A stretch of DNA of 64,000 nt from Pseudomonas fluvialis (lineage in GTDB: Bacteria; Pseudomonadota; Gammaproteobacteria; Pseudomonadales; Pseudomonadaceae): positions 62,001 through 126,000 of the forward strand of contig NZ_JACHLL010000007.1 of assembly GCF_014207935.1 (NCBI RefSeq), written 5' to 3'. This document shows, piece after piece, positions 1-7,051 of the stretch; the stretch's first letter is position 1, and each line of letters starts with the position of its first letter. The notes under the pieces were generated by a model that was not told the DNA's origin, made no database searches, and worked only from the letters and a program-made list of their open reading frames with translations. The position numbers and the translations under genes were made by a program.

Positions 1-36
1 GGCTGCTTGCTGGATGTGTTCGCTCCACCACGCCAT
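1..36 (-). other. Possible 5' end of a gene cut by the left edge
   Basis: On the minus strand an ATG at 34-36 opens a frame that reads MAWWSEHIQQAA and runs off the window. The Trp-rich opening resembles DNA-binding accessory proteins of insertion sequences, but twelve residues are far too few to classify it and the upstream ribosome-binding site is weak. Bases 37-103 between this ATG and the next gene would hold the divergent promoters. I list it only so that the edge is not read as empty. Confidence 0.2.
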
Positions 37-115
37 CTTCAGGCGTCTACGCTTAACTCGGTAGTGCCAGCTAAGCGGCTCGTTTATAGTCCTCTGCTTA
101 GATATGGGAGGAGCT

Positions 116-406
116 ATGCACGTTAAACCAGTAGGTGAACTCGTTTTCGAGATGGGCGGCAATGAACATCAAATTTCTGTTAGCCAGCTGTCCCAGGGGG
201 ATCTGAAAAAGCAATCAGGTCTGAAAAATAAAGATGATTCGGAGGAATGGTCAGTAACCTTCACTGCTGACTCGGAGTTTGGTCAGTTTGTTTGGGTGGT
301 GTCCTTTGGTTTAGGTAATCAGGGGCTGAGCGTTGATGACTCAGAGATGGTTAAAAGGCCTGCTGGTGTGGAAGTGATCCAGGACGTGTCTTTCAAGTCA
401 GCCTAA
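116..406 (+). CDS. Small hypothetical protein, 96 aa
   Basis: I do not recognise this protein. It is a soluble acidic polypeptide with no signal peptide, membrane segment or cysteine motif. The start at 116 is chosen because a GGGAGGAG ribosome-binding site lies directly before it; an in-frame ATG at 104 lies inside that site and is less likely. Its stop codon at 404-406 overlaps the stop of the convergent integrase gene, so the two genes are packed tail to tail, as is common in prophage or island cargo. Lower GC and less biased codon use than the core genes to the right fit an accessory origin. Confidence 0.55.
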   Translation: MHVKPVGELVFEMGGNEHQISVSQLSQGDLKKQSGLKNKDDSEEWSVTFTADSEFGQFVWVVSFGLGNQGLSVDDSEMVKRPAGVEVIQDVSFKSA

Positions 407-1647
407 GGGTTTTCTTTTTTCCAGCTGTCCAGATTGTCCGCCCACTGCTGCATCATGATGGCCCGATCGCTCAAGTACTCAGCATGGTTGTAAGTGCGGC
501 GGACTGCATTCTGCTCGGTATGTGCGAGCTGTCTTTCGATCCAGTCTGCGGTATAGCCCATTTCATTGAGTCTGGTGCTGCCAGTTGTCCTCGTGGCATG
601 CGGGCTGTATTTACCTCCCCAGCCAAGGACATTAAGCATCTGGCGGAATGAGGCCGCGACCATTGGGCGGGTGCGCACGTCGCGGTGAGGAAATACGTGG
701 GTGTATTTCCCTGTGATGGAGTGCAGGCTTCGCAGCATTTCTACTGCCTGTCGCGGCAGTGGCACTGTGTGCTCTTTACGCTTTTTCATCCGCTCGGCGG
801 GAATACGCCAAAGCGCCTTCTCCAGGTCAAATTCGGCCCACTGAGCCTCTACAGCTTCATTAGGGCGACACAGAGTCAGCCACATGAGCTGGAAGGCGCA
901 GAGCGTCTCATGGCGCCCACCGTGAGATTCGACATCGCGTAACAGTTGGCCAATTTCTTCGGTGGAGAGAGGGCGTTTGTGCTGAGTCTTGTTGGCTGGC
1001 AGGGCTTTTCGAACGGGGTGTACCGGGTCGGTGCTGGCTCGCAATGTTGAAATTGCCAGCTCGAAAACTCCGGACATGCTCCGCTTGGCTTCCTGAGCAA
1101 CAGATGGGCCATTGTCTTGAGTAGCTGCTCTGAGCACTTCAAGAATGTGCACGGGGGTGATGGCCTTGATCGGCAGATCGCCTATTTTTGGGAATACGAC
1201 GCGTTCAAGCATGTTGAGTCTTCTGGACTTGGTGATCTCCTCCCAGTCCTTCAGTGAAAGCCACTCTTTGGCGACGGCTTCAAACGTAATGGCCTTCTCG
1301 TGGTTGCGCTTCACCCGCTCCTGTTGCCGGTGGTGTGCGGGATTGATGCCCTGTATGACTAGGGCTCGGGCCTTCACGCGTTCATCGCGCGCCTCTGCAA
1401 GGGTGAAGCGGCGCCCTTTGCGGCGCTCCTCGGCGTGCTCGGGTGATTCCCCTTTGGGCGCGATTGCATAGTCCCCAATCGCGAACACGCTTTCCTTCCT
1501 GCCAGTGCCGTCGCTTAGCTCGAACCGATAGCGCCATGCCTTAACCCCGTTAGGCTTCACCTCCAGGTAAAGGCCATTGCCATCTGTGAGCTTATAGGGC
1601 TTTTCCTTGGGCTTGGCGGTACGGCATTCGGTATCGGTAAGCGGCAT
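403..1647 (-). CDS. P4-type tyrosine integrase (DUF4102 N-terminus), 414 aa
   Basis: Site-specific tyrosine recombinase of the kind that integrates genomic islands and P4-like prophages. The first ~90 residues have the DUF4102 arm-binding fold (MPLTDTECRTAKP, then TDGNGLYLEV). The catalytic half carries the Arg of TLCRPNE, the HxxR box in SPHATRTTGST, a later His in QLAHTEQN and the nucleophilic Tyr near residue 386 (RRTYNHAEY). Length is normal for the family and the frame is intact, so it may be functional. It is transcribed away from ychF; in this family the attachment site usually lies just upstream of the integrase, here 1,650-1,830, which would put the element to the left of the window. 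Confidence 0.93.
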   Translation of the reverse strand: MPLTDTECRTAKPKEKPYKLTDGNGLYLEVKPNGVKAWRYRFELSDGTGRKESVFAIGDYAIAPKGESPEHAEERRKGRRFTLAEARDERVKARALVIQGINPAHHRQQERVKRNHEKAITFEAVAKEWLSLKDWEEITKSRRLNMLERVVFPKIGDLPIKAITPVHILEVLRAATQDNGPSVAQEAKRSMSGVFELAISTLRASTDPVHPVRKALPANKTQHKRPLSTEEIGQLLRDVESHGGRHETLCAFQLMWLTLCRPNEAVEAQWAEFDLEKALWRIPAERMKKRKEHTVPLPRQAVEMLRSLHSITGKYTHVFPHRDVRTRPMVAASFRQMLNVLGWGGKYSPHATRTTGSTRLNEMGYTADWIERQLAHTEQNAVRRTYNHAEYLSDRAIMMQQWADNLDSWKKENP

Positions 1648-1665
1648 GGCTGCTCAATCCTGTTA

Positions 1666-1717
1666 TACCCGGTTATATTGGTGGGTGATTTTTTAGATAC
1701 CCGGTAGCGTACCCGGT
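1666..1717. repeat. Three TACCCGGT direct repeats upstream of the integrase
   Basis: The octamer TACCCGGT occurs at 1666-1673, 1698-1705 and 1710-1717, all in the same orientation; the last two are exactly 12 bp apart. They lie within 75 bp upstream of the integrase start. Repeats in this position are commonly arm-type integrase sites, excisionase sites or an operator for the integrase promoter. Which of these applies cannot be told from sequence. Confidence 0.5.
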
Positions 1718-1762
1718 AAATATGCGGATCGTATAGATTCTTATCGGACCTTTTCGGAAAAG

Positions 1763-1796
1763 AAAAACCCCTTGAGGCCTTATTCTTCAAGGGGTT
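1763..1796 (-). terminator. Rho-independent terminator of the ychF transcript
   Basis: A perfect 10-bp inverted repeat, AACCCCTTGA at 1766-1775 and TCAAGGGGTT at 1787-1796, with an 11-nt loop. Read on the minus strand it is followed by a run of five T, the classical intrinsic terminator layout, about 40 nt after the ychF stop. Confidence 0.85.
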
Positions 1797-1806
1797 CTGT
1801 GACCAG

Positions 1807-1826
1807 TAAGATCCGATAGGATCTTA
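1807..1826. repeat. 8-bp perfect inverted repeat between ychF and its terminator
   Basis: TAAGATCC (1807-1814) and GGATCTTA (1819-1826) flank the tetranucleotide GATA. The dyad sits eight bases past the ychF stop and before the terminator hairpin, at the junction of accessory and core DNA. It could be the core-type crossover site of the neighbouring integrase; a related TTATCGGA string occurs about 70 bp to the left. This is positional inference only. Confidence 0.35.
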
Positions 1827-1834
1827 ATTTCGGC

Positions 1835-2935
1835 TTAGACGTTGAAGCGGAAGTGCATCACGTCGCCATCCTTGACGATGTATTCCTTGCCTTCCAGGCG
1901 CCATTTGCCGGCTTCCTTGGCCCCGGCTTCGCCCTTGTACTGGATGAAGTCGTCGTAGGCGATGACTTCGGCGCGGATAAAGCCTTTCTCGAAGTCGGTG
2001 TGGATGACTGCTGCGGCCTGGGGGGCGGTGGCGCCGATGCGGACGGTCCAGGCGCGTACTTCTTTTACACCTGCGGTGAAGTAGGTCTGCAGGTTGAGCA
2101 ACTCGTAGCCGGCGCGGATCACGCGATTCAGACCCGGCTCCTCGAGACCGAGGGCTTCAAGGAACATGTCCTTTTCTTCGCCGTCCTCGAGTTCGGCGAT
2201 TTCCGCTTCGATCTTGTTGCACACTGGGACAACGATGGCGCCTTCTTCCTCCGCGATGGCCTTGACCACGTCGAGGTGCGGGTTGTTGTCGAAGCCGTCT
2301 TCGGCAACGTTGGCGATATACATCACCGGCTTGCTGGTGAGCAGGTGGAAGCCGCGGATGATCTGCTTCTCATCGTTGCCCATGTTCTTCATCAGGCTGC
2401 GTGCAGGCTTGCCTTCGGTGAAGTGGGGGATCAGTTTTTCGAGGATGGCTTTCTGTGCCAGGGCATCCTTATCACCGCCCTTGGCATTGCGGCTGACCTT
2501 CTGCAGTTGCTTCTCGCAGCTGTCGAGGTCGGCGAAGATCAGTTCGAGGTCAATGATCTCGATGTCGCGCTTGGGGTCGACGCTGTTGGAGACGTGAATG
2601 ACGTTCTCGTCTTCGAAGCAGCGCACGACATGCGCAATCGCATCCGTCTCGCGGATATTGGCGAGGAACTTGTTGCCCAGGCCTTCGCCCTTGGAGGCGC
2701 CGGCCACGAGACCTGCGATATCGACGAACTCCATGGTGGTGGGGAGCACGCGCTCGGGTTTGACGATGGCGGCCAGGGCATCCAGGCGGGCATCCGGCAT
2801 CGGTACGATGCCGCTGTTCGGCTCGATGGTGCAGAACGGGAAGTTCTCGGCGGCAATGCCGGACTTGGTCAGGGCGTTGAACAGGGTGGACTTGCCGACG
2901 TTAGGCAGGCCGACGATGCCGCAGTTGAATCCCAT
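1835..2935 (-). CDS. ychF: Redox-regulated ribosome-associated ATPase YchF
   Basis: Obg-family P-loop protein that hydrolyses ATP rather than GTP and binds the ribosome; in other bacteria it modulates stress responses. The 366-residue length is standard. The P-loop GLPNVGKST is near residues 8-16, the NKIEAE box replaces the usual NKxD guanine-specificity motif, and the C-terminal ~85 residues form the TGS domain (LQTYFTAGVKEVRAW). It lies 33 bp downstream of pth on the same strand, the usual pth-ychF pair, and ends in the terminator at 1,763-1,796. Confidence 0.97.
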   Translation of the reverse strand: MGFNCGIVGLPNVGKSTLFNALTKSGIAAENFPFCTIEPNSGIVPMPDARLDALAAIVKPERVLPTTMEFVDIAGLVAGASKGEGLGNKFLANIRETDAIAHVVRCFEDENVIHVSNSVDPKRDIEIIDLELIFADLDSCEKQLQKVSRNAKGGDKDALAQKAILEKLIPHFTEGKPARSLMKNMGNDEKQIIRGFHLLTSKPVMYIANVAEDGFDNNPHLDVVKAIAEEEGAIVVPVCNKIEAEIAELEDGEEKDMFLEALGLEEPGLNRVIRAGYELLNLQTYFTAGVKEVRAWTVRIGATAPQAAAVIHTDFEKGFIRAEVIAYDDFIQYKGEAGAKEAGKWRLEGKEYIVKDGDVMHFRFNV

Positions 2936-2968
2936 GGTGTGTCCCTCGCGCGCGCTGGCGGTAAAGAA

Positions 2969-3559
2969 TCAGGAGGTGGCCTTCTGGCTGTGCAGGGTCT
3001 GCATCGCTTTGGTCATGTTGCCTGCGAGCACATCCGGCAGTACGCCGAGGGCGAAATCGATGCTGGCATCCAGCAGGTCCTGTTCGCTGCGCGGAGCGCG
3101 GCCGAGGACGTAGCCGGAAACCTGGCTGCTGTGCCCGGGGTGGCCGATGCCAAGCCGCAGGCGATGGAAATTGTTCTGGTTGCCGAGCTGGGCAATGATG
3201 TCGCGCAGCCCGTTGTGTCCGCCGTGTCCGCCGCCCTGTTTGAGCTTGGCGACACCCGGAGGCATGTCGAGTTCGTCGTGGGCCACCAGAATGGCGTCCG
3301 GAGTGATCCGGAAGAAGTTCGCCAGTGCCGCCACGGCCTGGCCACTGCGGTTCATGTAGGTGGTGGGGATCAGCAGACGAACGTCGCGGCCCTGATGGCT
3401 GAACTTGCCGGTCAGGCCGAAATACTTTCTGTCGGCGCTCAGTGCTGTGCCCATTTGGGCAGCTACGCGCTCAACAAAAAGGGCTCCTGCGTTATGCCGG
3501 GTCTGGTCGTATTCCGGGCCTGGATTACCCAGGCCGACGATCAGTTGAATGGCAGTCAC
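2969..3559 (-). CDS. pth: Peptidyl-tRNA hydrolase
   Basis: Cytosolic enzyme that cleaves the ester between peptide and tRNA on prematurely released peptidyl-tRNA, recycling tRNA. The family signatures are all visible: VGLGNPGPEYDQTRHNAG at the N-terminus with the catalytic His at residue 22, the MNRSG box, HDELDMPPG with its Asp, and GGGHGGHNGLR. At 196 residues it is full length. It lies 38 bp after rplY and upstream of ychF, so the three translation-linked genes are probably co-transcribed on the minus strand. Confidence 0.98.
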   Translation of the reverse strand: MTAIQLIVGLGNPGPEYDQTRHNAGALFVERVAAQMGTALSADRKYFGLTGKFSHQGRDVRLLIPTTYMNRSGQAVAALANFFRITPDAILVAHDELDMPPGVAKLKQGGGHGGHNGLRDIIAQLGNQNNFHRLRLGIGHPGHSSQVSGYVLGRAPRSEQDLLDASIDFALGVLPDVLAGNMTKAMQTLHSQKATS

Positions 3560-3597
3560 GACAGGAGCCCTCTTCTAGAAAGCAGGGGCCGGAGTGA

Positions 3598-4197
3598 TTA
3601 CTCGGCGCCTTCTTCCTTCACGCGGGAAGCGTGGATGTTGGCAACGGCCAGGTTGTTGCCGTGGGCCAGGGCCACCAGCTCAACGCCTTTCGGCAGAGTC
3701 AGGTCGGACAGGTGAACGATCTGACCGACTTCGACGTTGGCCAGGTCGACGTTGATGAATTCCGGCAGGTCTTGCGGCTGGCAGGAAACTTCAACTTCAA
3801 CGATGGTGTGGGACACTTCGCCACCTTGCTGCTTCACGCCAACCGAGGATTCCTGGTTGATGAAGTGCAGCGGAACGTGAGCGGTCAGCTTTTGGCCGGC
3901 AACCACGCGGATGAAGTCAGCGTGCATCACGTAGCCTTTGGCCGGGTGACGCTGCAGGGCCTTGATCAGAACGGTTTCGGTAGCACCGGCAACGTTCAGG
4001 GCGATCACGTGGCTGAAGGCAGCCTCGTTTTCCAGCAGCTTGGCCACTTCTTTGGCCAGCAGGCTGATGGAAGCCGGCTCTTTGTCACCACCGTAAATTA
4101 CGGCCGGGACCATGGCGGCGTTACGACGCAGGCGGCGGCTCGCACCTTTCCCCAGGTCGGAACGCACTTCAGCATTCAGGGCAAATTCAACAGTCAT
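3598..4197 (-). CDS. rplY: 50S ribosomal protein L25, general stress (Ctc) form
   Basis: Binds 5S rRNA in the large ribosomal subunit. This is the long two-domain Ctc form (199 aa) rather than the ~94-aa enteric L25: residues 1-95 are the RNA-binding L25 domain (AEVRSDLGKGASRRLRR), followed by the beta-rich C-terminal domain found in Pseudomonas. It starts about 110 bp downstream of the prs stop with a strong intrinsic terminator between them, so it probably has its own promoter in 4,198-4,258. Confidence 0.97.
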   Translation of the reverse strand: MTVEFALNAEVRSDLGKGASRRLRRNAAMVPAVIYGGDKEPASISLLAKEVAKLLENEAAFSHVIALNVAGATETVLIKALQRHPAKGYVMHADFIRVVAGQKLTAHVPLHFINQESSVGVKQQGGEVSHTIVEVEVSCQPQDLPEFINVDLANVEVGQIVHLSDLTLPKGVELVALAHGNNLAVANIHASRVKEEGAE

Positions 4198-4259
4198 TTT
4201 ACTTCTCCAAATATCCAGCCACTTGCGGCGCTTGCGACCAGCGATCGCAGTGGTCAGGC

Positions 4260-4285
4260 AAAAAAGCCCCGCAACTGCGGGGCCG
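4260..4285 (-). terminator. Intrinsic terminator after prs
   Basis: GCCCCGC (4266-4272) pairs with GCGGGGC (4277-4283) around an AACT loop. On the minus strand the stem is followed by six T residues. It lies just beyond the prs stop and separates prs from rplY. Confidence 0.85.
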
Positions 4286-4304
4286 TGTTCGTCAGGCCTG
4301 TTCC

Positions 4305-5246
4305 TTAGCGGAACATGGCGCTGATCGATTCTTCGTTGCTGATGCGGCGTACCGCTTCAGCCACAACCGCCGACATATCCAGTTGACGGATGCGCGAGCA
4401 GGCTTGTGCCGCGGCGGACAGCGGGATGGTGTTGGTCACCACCAGTGCGTCCAGCACGGAATTTTCAATGTTTTCGATGGCGCGGCCGGACAGCACCGGG
4501 TGAGTCGCGTAGGCGTAGACCTGGGCAGCGCCGTGCTCTTTCAGAGCCTTGGCGGCGTGGCACAGGGTGCCGGCGGTATCGACCATGTCGTCGACCAGTA
4601 CGCAGGTACGGCCCTGGACGTCACCGATGATGTGCATCACTTCGGAGTGGTTGGCCTTCTCGCGACGCTTGTCGATGATCGCGAGGTCAACACCCAGGGA
4701 CTTGGCTACTGCGCGTGCGCGCACAACGCCGCCGATGTCCGGGGAGACGATCATCAGGTTTTCGAAGCGCTGGCTTTCGATGTCGTCGATCAGCACCGGT
4801 GAGCCGTAGATGTTGTCCACCGGGATGTCGAAGAAGCCCTGGATCTGGTCGGCATGCAGGTCGACGGTCAGTACGCGGTCGATACCGACCACGGTCAGCA
4901 TGTCGGCCACGACCTTGGCGCTGATGGCCACGCGGGCTGAACGCGGACGGCGGTCTTGGCGGGCATAGCCGAAGTAGGGGATGACGGCGGTGATGCGCGT
5001 CGCCGAGGAACGGCGGAAGGCGTCGGCCATTACCACCAGTTCCATCAGGTTGTCGTTGGTCGGCGCACAGGTCGGCTGGATGATGAAGACGTCCTTGCCG
5101 CGCACGTTCTCGTTGATTTCAGCGCTGACTTCGCCATCGGAAAACTTGCCTACGGAGCAGTCGCCCAGGGGGATGTGCAGCTGACGCACGATGCGGCGCG
5201 CGAGATCGGGGTTAGCATTCCCCGTGAAGACCATCATCTTGGACAC
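4305..5246 (-). CDS. prs: Ribose-phosphate pyrophosphokinase (PRPP synthetase)
   Basis: Transfers pyrophosphate from ATP to ribose 5-phosphate to make PRPP for nucleotide, His, Trp and NAD synthesis. FGYARQDRR and the PRPP loop VLVDDMVDTAGT are intact, as is VDLHADQIQGFF. I start it at the GTG at 5244-5246 (reading VSKMMVFTGNANPD), giving 313 residues, the length known for Pseudomonas Prs; the open frame continues further upstream only because it reads through two tRNA genes. A second, divergent PRPP-synthetase homologue lies at 26,096. Confidence 0.96.
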   Translation of the reverse strand: MSKMMVFTGNANPDLARRIVRQLHIPLGDCSVGKFSDGEVSAEINENVRGKDVFIIQPTCAPTNDNLMELVVMADAFRRSSATRITAVIPYFGYARQDRRPRSARVAISAKVVADMLTVVGIDRVLTVDLHADQIQGFFDIPVDNIYGSPVLIDDIESQRFENLMIVSPDIGGVVRARAVAKSLGVDLAIIDKRREKANHSEVMHIIGDVQGRTCVLVDDMVDTAGTLCHAAKALKEHGAAQVYAYATHPVLSGRAIENIENSVLDALVVTNTIPLSAAAQACSRIRQLDMSAVVAEAVRRISNEESISAMFR

Positions 5247-5285
5247 GGACGGTACCTGCCGGCTAAGGGTGGGCCTAATAAACAA

Positions 5286-5328
5286 AAGCTGTTCAAAAAG
5301 GCCGCTAACGCAGATTTTTGAACAGCTT
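5286..5328 (-). terminator. Large hairpin between tRNA-Gln and prs
   Basis: AAGCTGTTCAAAAA (5286-5299) and TTTTTGAACAGCTT (5315-5328) form a perfect 14-bp stem with a 15-nt loop. On the minus strand the 3' arm runs into TTTGTTTATT. It stands 9 nt past the tRNA 3' end and about 40 nt before the prs start, so it may terminate the ispE-tRNA transcript or give a defined 5' end to prs mRNA. Confidence 0.65.
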
Positions 5329-5337
5329 CCTGGAATA

Positions 5338-5412
5338 TGGCAGGGGCGGCTGGATTCGAACCAACGCATGGCAGGATCAAAACCTGCTGCCTTACCGCTT
5401 GGCGACGCCCCT
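5338..5412 (-). tRNA. tRNA-Gln (UUG), copy 2
   Basis: Cloverleaf of 75 nt on the minus strand: acceptor stem AGGGGCG/CGCCCCT, T-arm GGTTCGAATCC, anticodon loop TTTTGAT giving anticodon TTG, and an encoded CCA end at 5338-5340. It is identical to the copy 52 nt upstream at 5,465-5,539. Location between ispE and prs matches the single tRNA-Gln of P. aeruginosa. Confidence 0.97.
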
Positions 5413-5464
5413 GTATCGTGCAACTCGATGCTGTTTTGGTTGTGCGCCAACCTCTGGGAGGTTA

Positions 5465-5539
5465 TGGCAGGGGCGGCTGGATTCGAACCAACGCATGGCA
5501 GGATCAAAACCTGCTGCCTTACCGCTTGGCGACGCCCCT
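5465..5539 (-). tRNA. tRNA-Gln (UUG), copy 1
   Basis: Same 75-nt tRNA as at 5,338-5,412, including acceptor stem, TTG anticodon and encoded CCA (5465-5467). It begins 34 nt after the ispE stop with no clear promoter between, suggesting processing from an ispE read-through transcript. The tandem identical pair indicates a local duplication. Confidence 0.97.
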
Positions 5540-5573
5540 GTGTCGTACAACCTGAACACAGCAAACAACTTCT

Positions 5574-6434
5574 TTATGCCAGTTCTTTGAGCCTGCGGTG
5601 CAGCATCGAGATGTTGCGACCCTGAGCGACAAAGCTCGGCAGAGTGGCTGGAAGTTGGCGGGCGACTTTATCAGCATCGTCCCGGTTTGGGAAGCTCCCA
5701 AACACACAAGCTCCAGTTCCGGTCAGTCTTGCTGGAACAAATTTGTTCAACAAGATCAGCGCGTTACGGACTTCTGGATAGCGCGCTTCAACCACCGGTT
5801 GGCAGTCGTTATGACCACCCCCCTCAAGAAGGCTGCGAACTTTAATGGGCGGCGTATTGCGTGTCAACTCGGGGGCGGAGAAAACTTCTGCTGTGCTGAC
5901 AAAGACTTGCGGAACTGCCACGAGGAACCAAGGTTCGCTCAGCTCGACAGCCAGCAGTTGTTCGCCAACGCCTTCGGCAAAGGCCGCGCGTCCGCGCACG
6001 AACACCGGCACATCGGCGCCCAGGCGCAGGCCGAGGGCCGCGAGGCGGTCTTCATCCAGTCCCGTCTGCCACAGGTGGTTGAGGCCGACCAGGGTGGTAG
6101 CGGCGTCCGAACTGCCGCCGCCGATGCCGCCGCCCATGGGCAGGCGCTTGTCCAGCCAGATGTCGGCGCCCAGTGCGGTGCCGCTTTCCTGTTGCAGGAG
6201 GCGGGCGGCGCGGACGATCAGGTTGCTGTCGTGTGGCACGCCATCGATCGGCGTGCGCAGGTGGATTTCACCGTCTTCACGCAGGGCAAAGCCCAGCTCG
6301 TCACCGTGGTCGAGAAACTGAAACAGGGTCTGCAGCTCGTGGTAGCCGTCGGCGCGGCGCCCGGTGATGTGCAGGAACAGGTTGAGCTTGGCCGGGGCCG
6401 GCAGGGTAAGAGTGGCGTGCTGCATGGAACTCAT
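5574..6434 (-). CDS. ispE: 4-diphosphocytidyl-2-C-methyl-D-erythritol kinase
   Basis: GHMP-family kinase of the non-mevalonate isoprenoid pathway, phosphorylating CDP-ME at the 2-OH. PAPAKLNLFLHI marks the substrate-binding N-terminus and PMGGGIGGGSSDAA the ATP loop; the C-terminal LTGTGACVFG glycine-rich motif is present. The start at 6434 overlaps the lolB stop as ATGA, giving 286 residues; an internal ATG at 6425 would give 283, close to the P. aeruginosa protein, so the exact start is open. The open frame extends to 6650 but only inside lolB. Confidence 0.95.
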   Translation of the reverse strand: MSSMQHATLTLPAPAKLNLFLHITGRRADGYHELQTLFQFLDHGDELGFALREDGEIHLRTPIDGVPHDSNLIVRAARLLQQESGTALGADIWLDKRLPMGGGIGGGSSDAATTLVGLNHLWQTGLDEDRLAALGLRLGADVPVFVRGRAAFAEGVGEQLLAVELSEPWFLVAVPQVFVSTAEVFSAPELTRNTPPIKVRSLLEGGGHNDCQPVVEARYPEVRNALILLNKFVPARLTGTGACVFGSFPNRDDADKVARQLPATLPSFVAQGRNISMLHRRLKELA

Positions 6435-7051
6435 TGACCGAGGTGGCGTGGTTGCCAGTCCTTGATGACCAGTGTGACCTGCAGGTTGTGCCCCTGCAGT
6501 TTCAGGCGCTGCGGTAGTACGTAACCGTTCTGCTCGGTGTAGGCGAGGTAGTCGATCTGCCAGCCGTCCTGCTGCAGTTGCCCAAGTTGGCTGTTGCCGT
6601 TGAGGCTGAGTTGGCTCTTGCTGTCCGGGGCGGGCAGGCCGCGCACCCACCAGAACAGGTGGGAAACCGGCAGGCGCCAGCCCAGCTGGGCTTCCAGCAG
6701 CGCTTCGGGGGAGTCGGACTGATAGCGGCCCTGGTTGGCCACTTCCAGTACGGTGTCGCCCGGGTGGCCGGTCAGGCGGGCGGCGCCGCGGCCCAGTGGG
6801 CCGGACAGACGGATATCGAAGTAGTCCTGGCGCTGCAGCCAGAACAGTGTGCCGCTACCGGAATCCTGCGGGGCGCGAATGCCGACCTTGCCGCTGATCT
6901 GCCAGCCGTCGATCTGTGCGATCTGCTGGCGGTGTTGCTGCCAGAGCGCCGGGTTGCCCTGCCCCTGGGTGAGGCTTTCCTGCGGCAACAGGCCGGCACA
7001 GCCGGCGAGCAGGGTTGTGAGGACTAGGGCGGCGAGTCGAAGGCAGCGCAT
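6431..7051 (-). CDS. lolB: Outer-membrane lipoprotein receptor LolB
   Basis: Accepts lipoproteins from periplasmic LolA and inserts them in the outer membrane; itself a lipoprotein. The signal peptide MRCLRLAALVLTTLLAGC ends in a LAGC lipobox with Cys18 to be acylated. The 206 residues match the family, with the beta-barrel fragment WQISGKVGIRAP typical of LolB. Its ATG shares one base with the stop of the upstream TPR gene and its stop overlaps ispE, so the three are translationally coupled. Confidence 0.96.
   Translation of the reverse strand: MRCLRLAALVLTTLLAGCAGLLPQESLTQGQGNPALWQQHRQQIAQIDGWQISGKVGIRAPQDSGSGTLFWLQRQDYFDIRLSGPLGRGAARLTGHPGDTVLEVANQGRYQSDSPEALLEAQLGWRLPVSHLFWWVRGLPAPDSKSQLSLNGNSQLGQLQQDGWQIDYLAYTEQNGYVLPQRLKLQGHNLQVTLVIKDWQPRHLGQ

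Noticed and set aside
1853..3715. 620-residue plus-strand open frame over ychF and pth
   Set aside because: It is the antisense of two clear genes in GC-rich DNA where third-position bias keeps the opposite frame open; no family resemblance.
5247..5564. Extended N-terminus of prs
   Set aside because: Would translate two tRNA genes; the GTG at 5244-5246 gives the length and sequence of known Prs.
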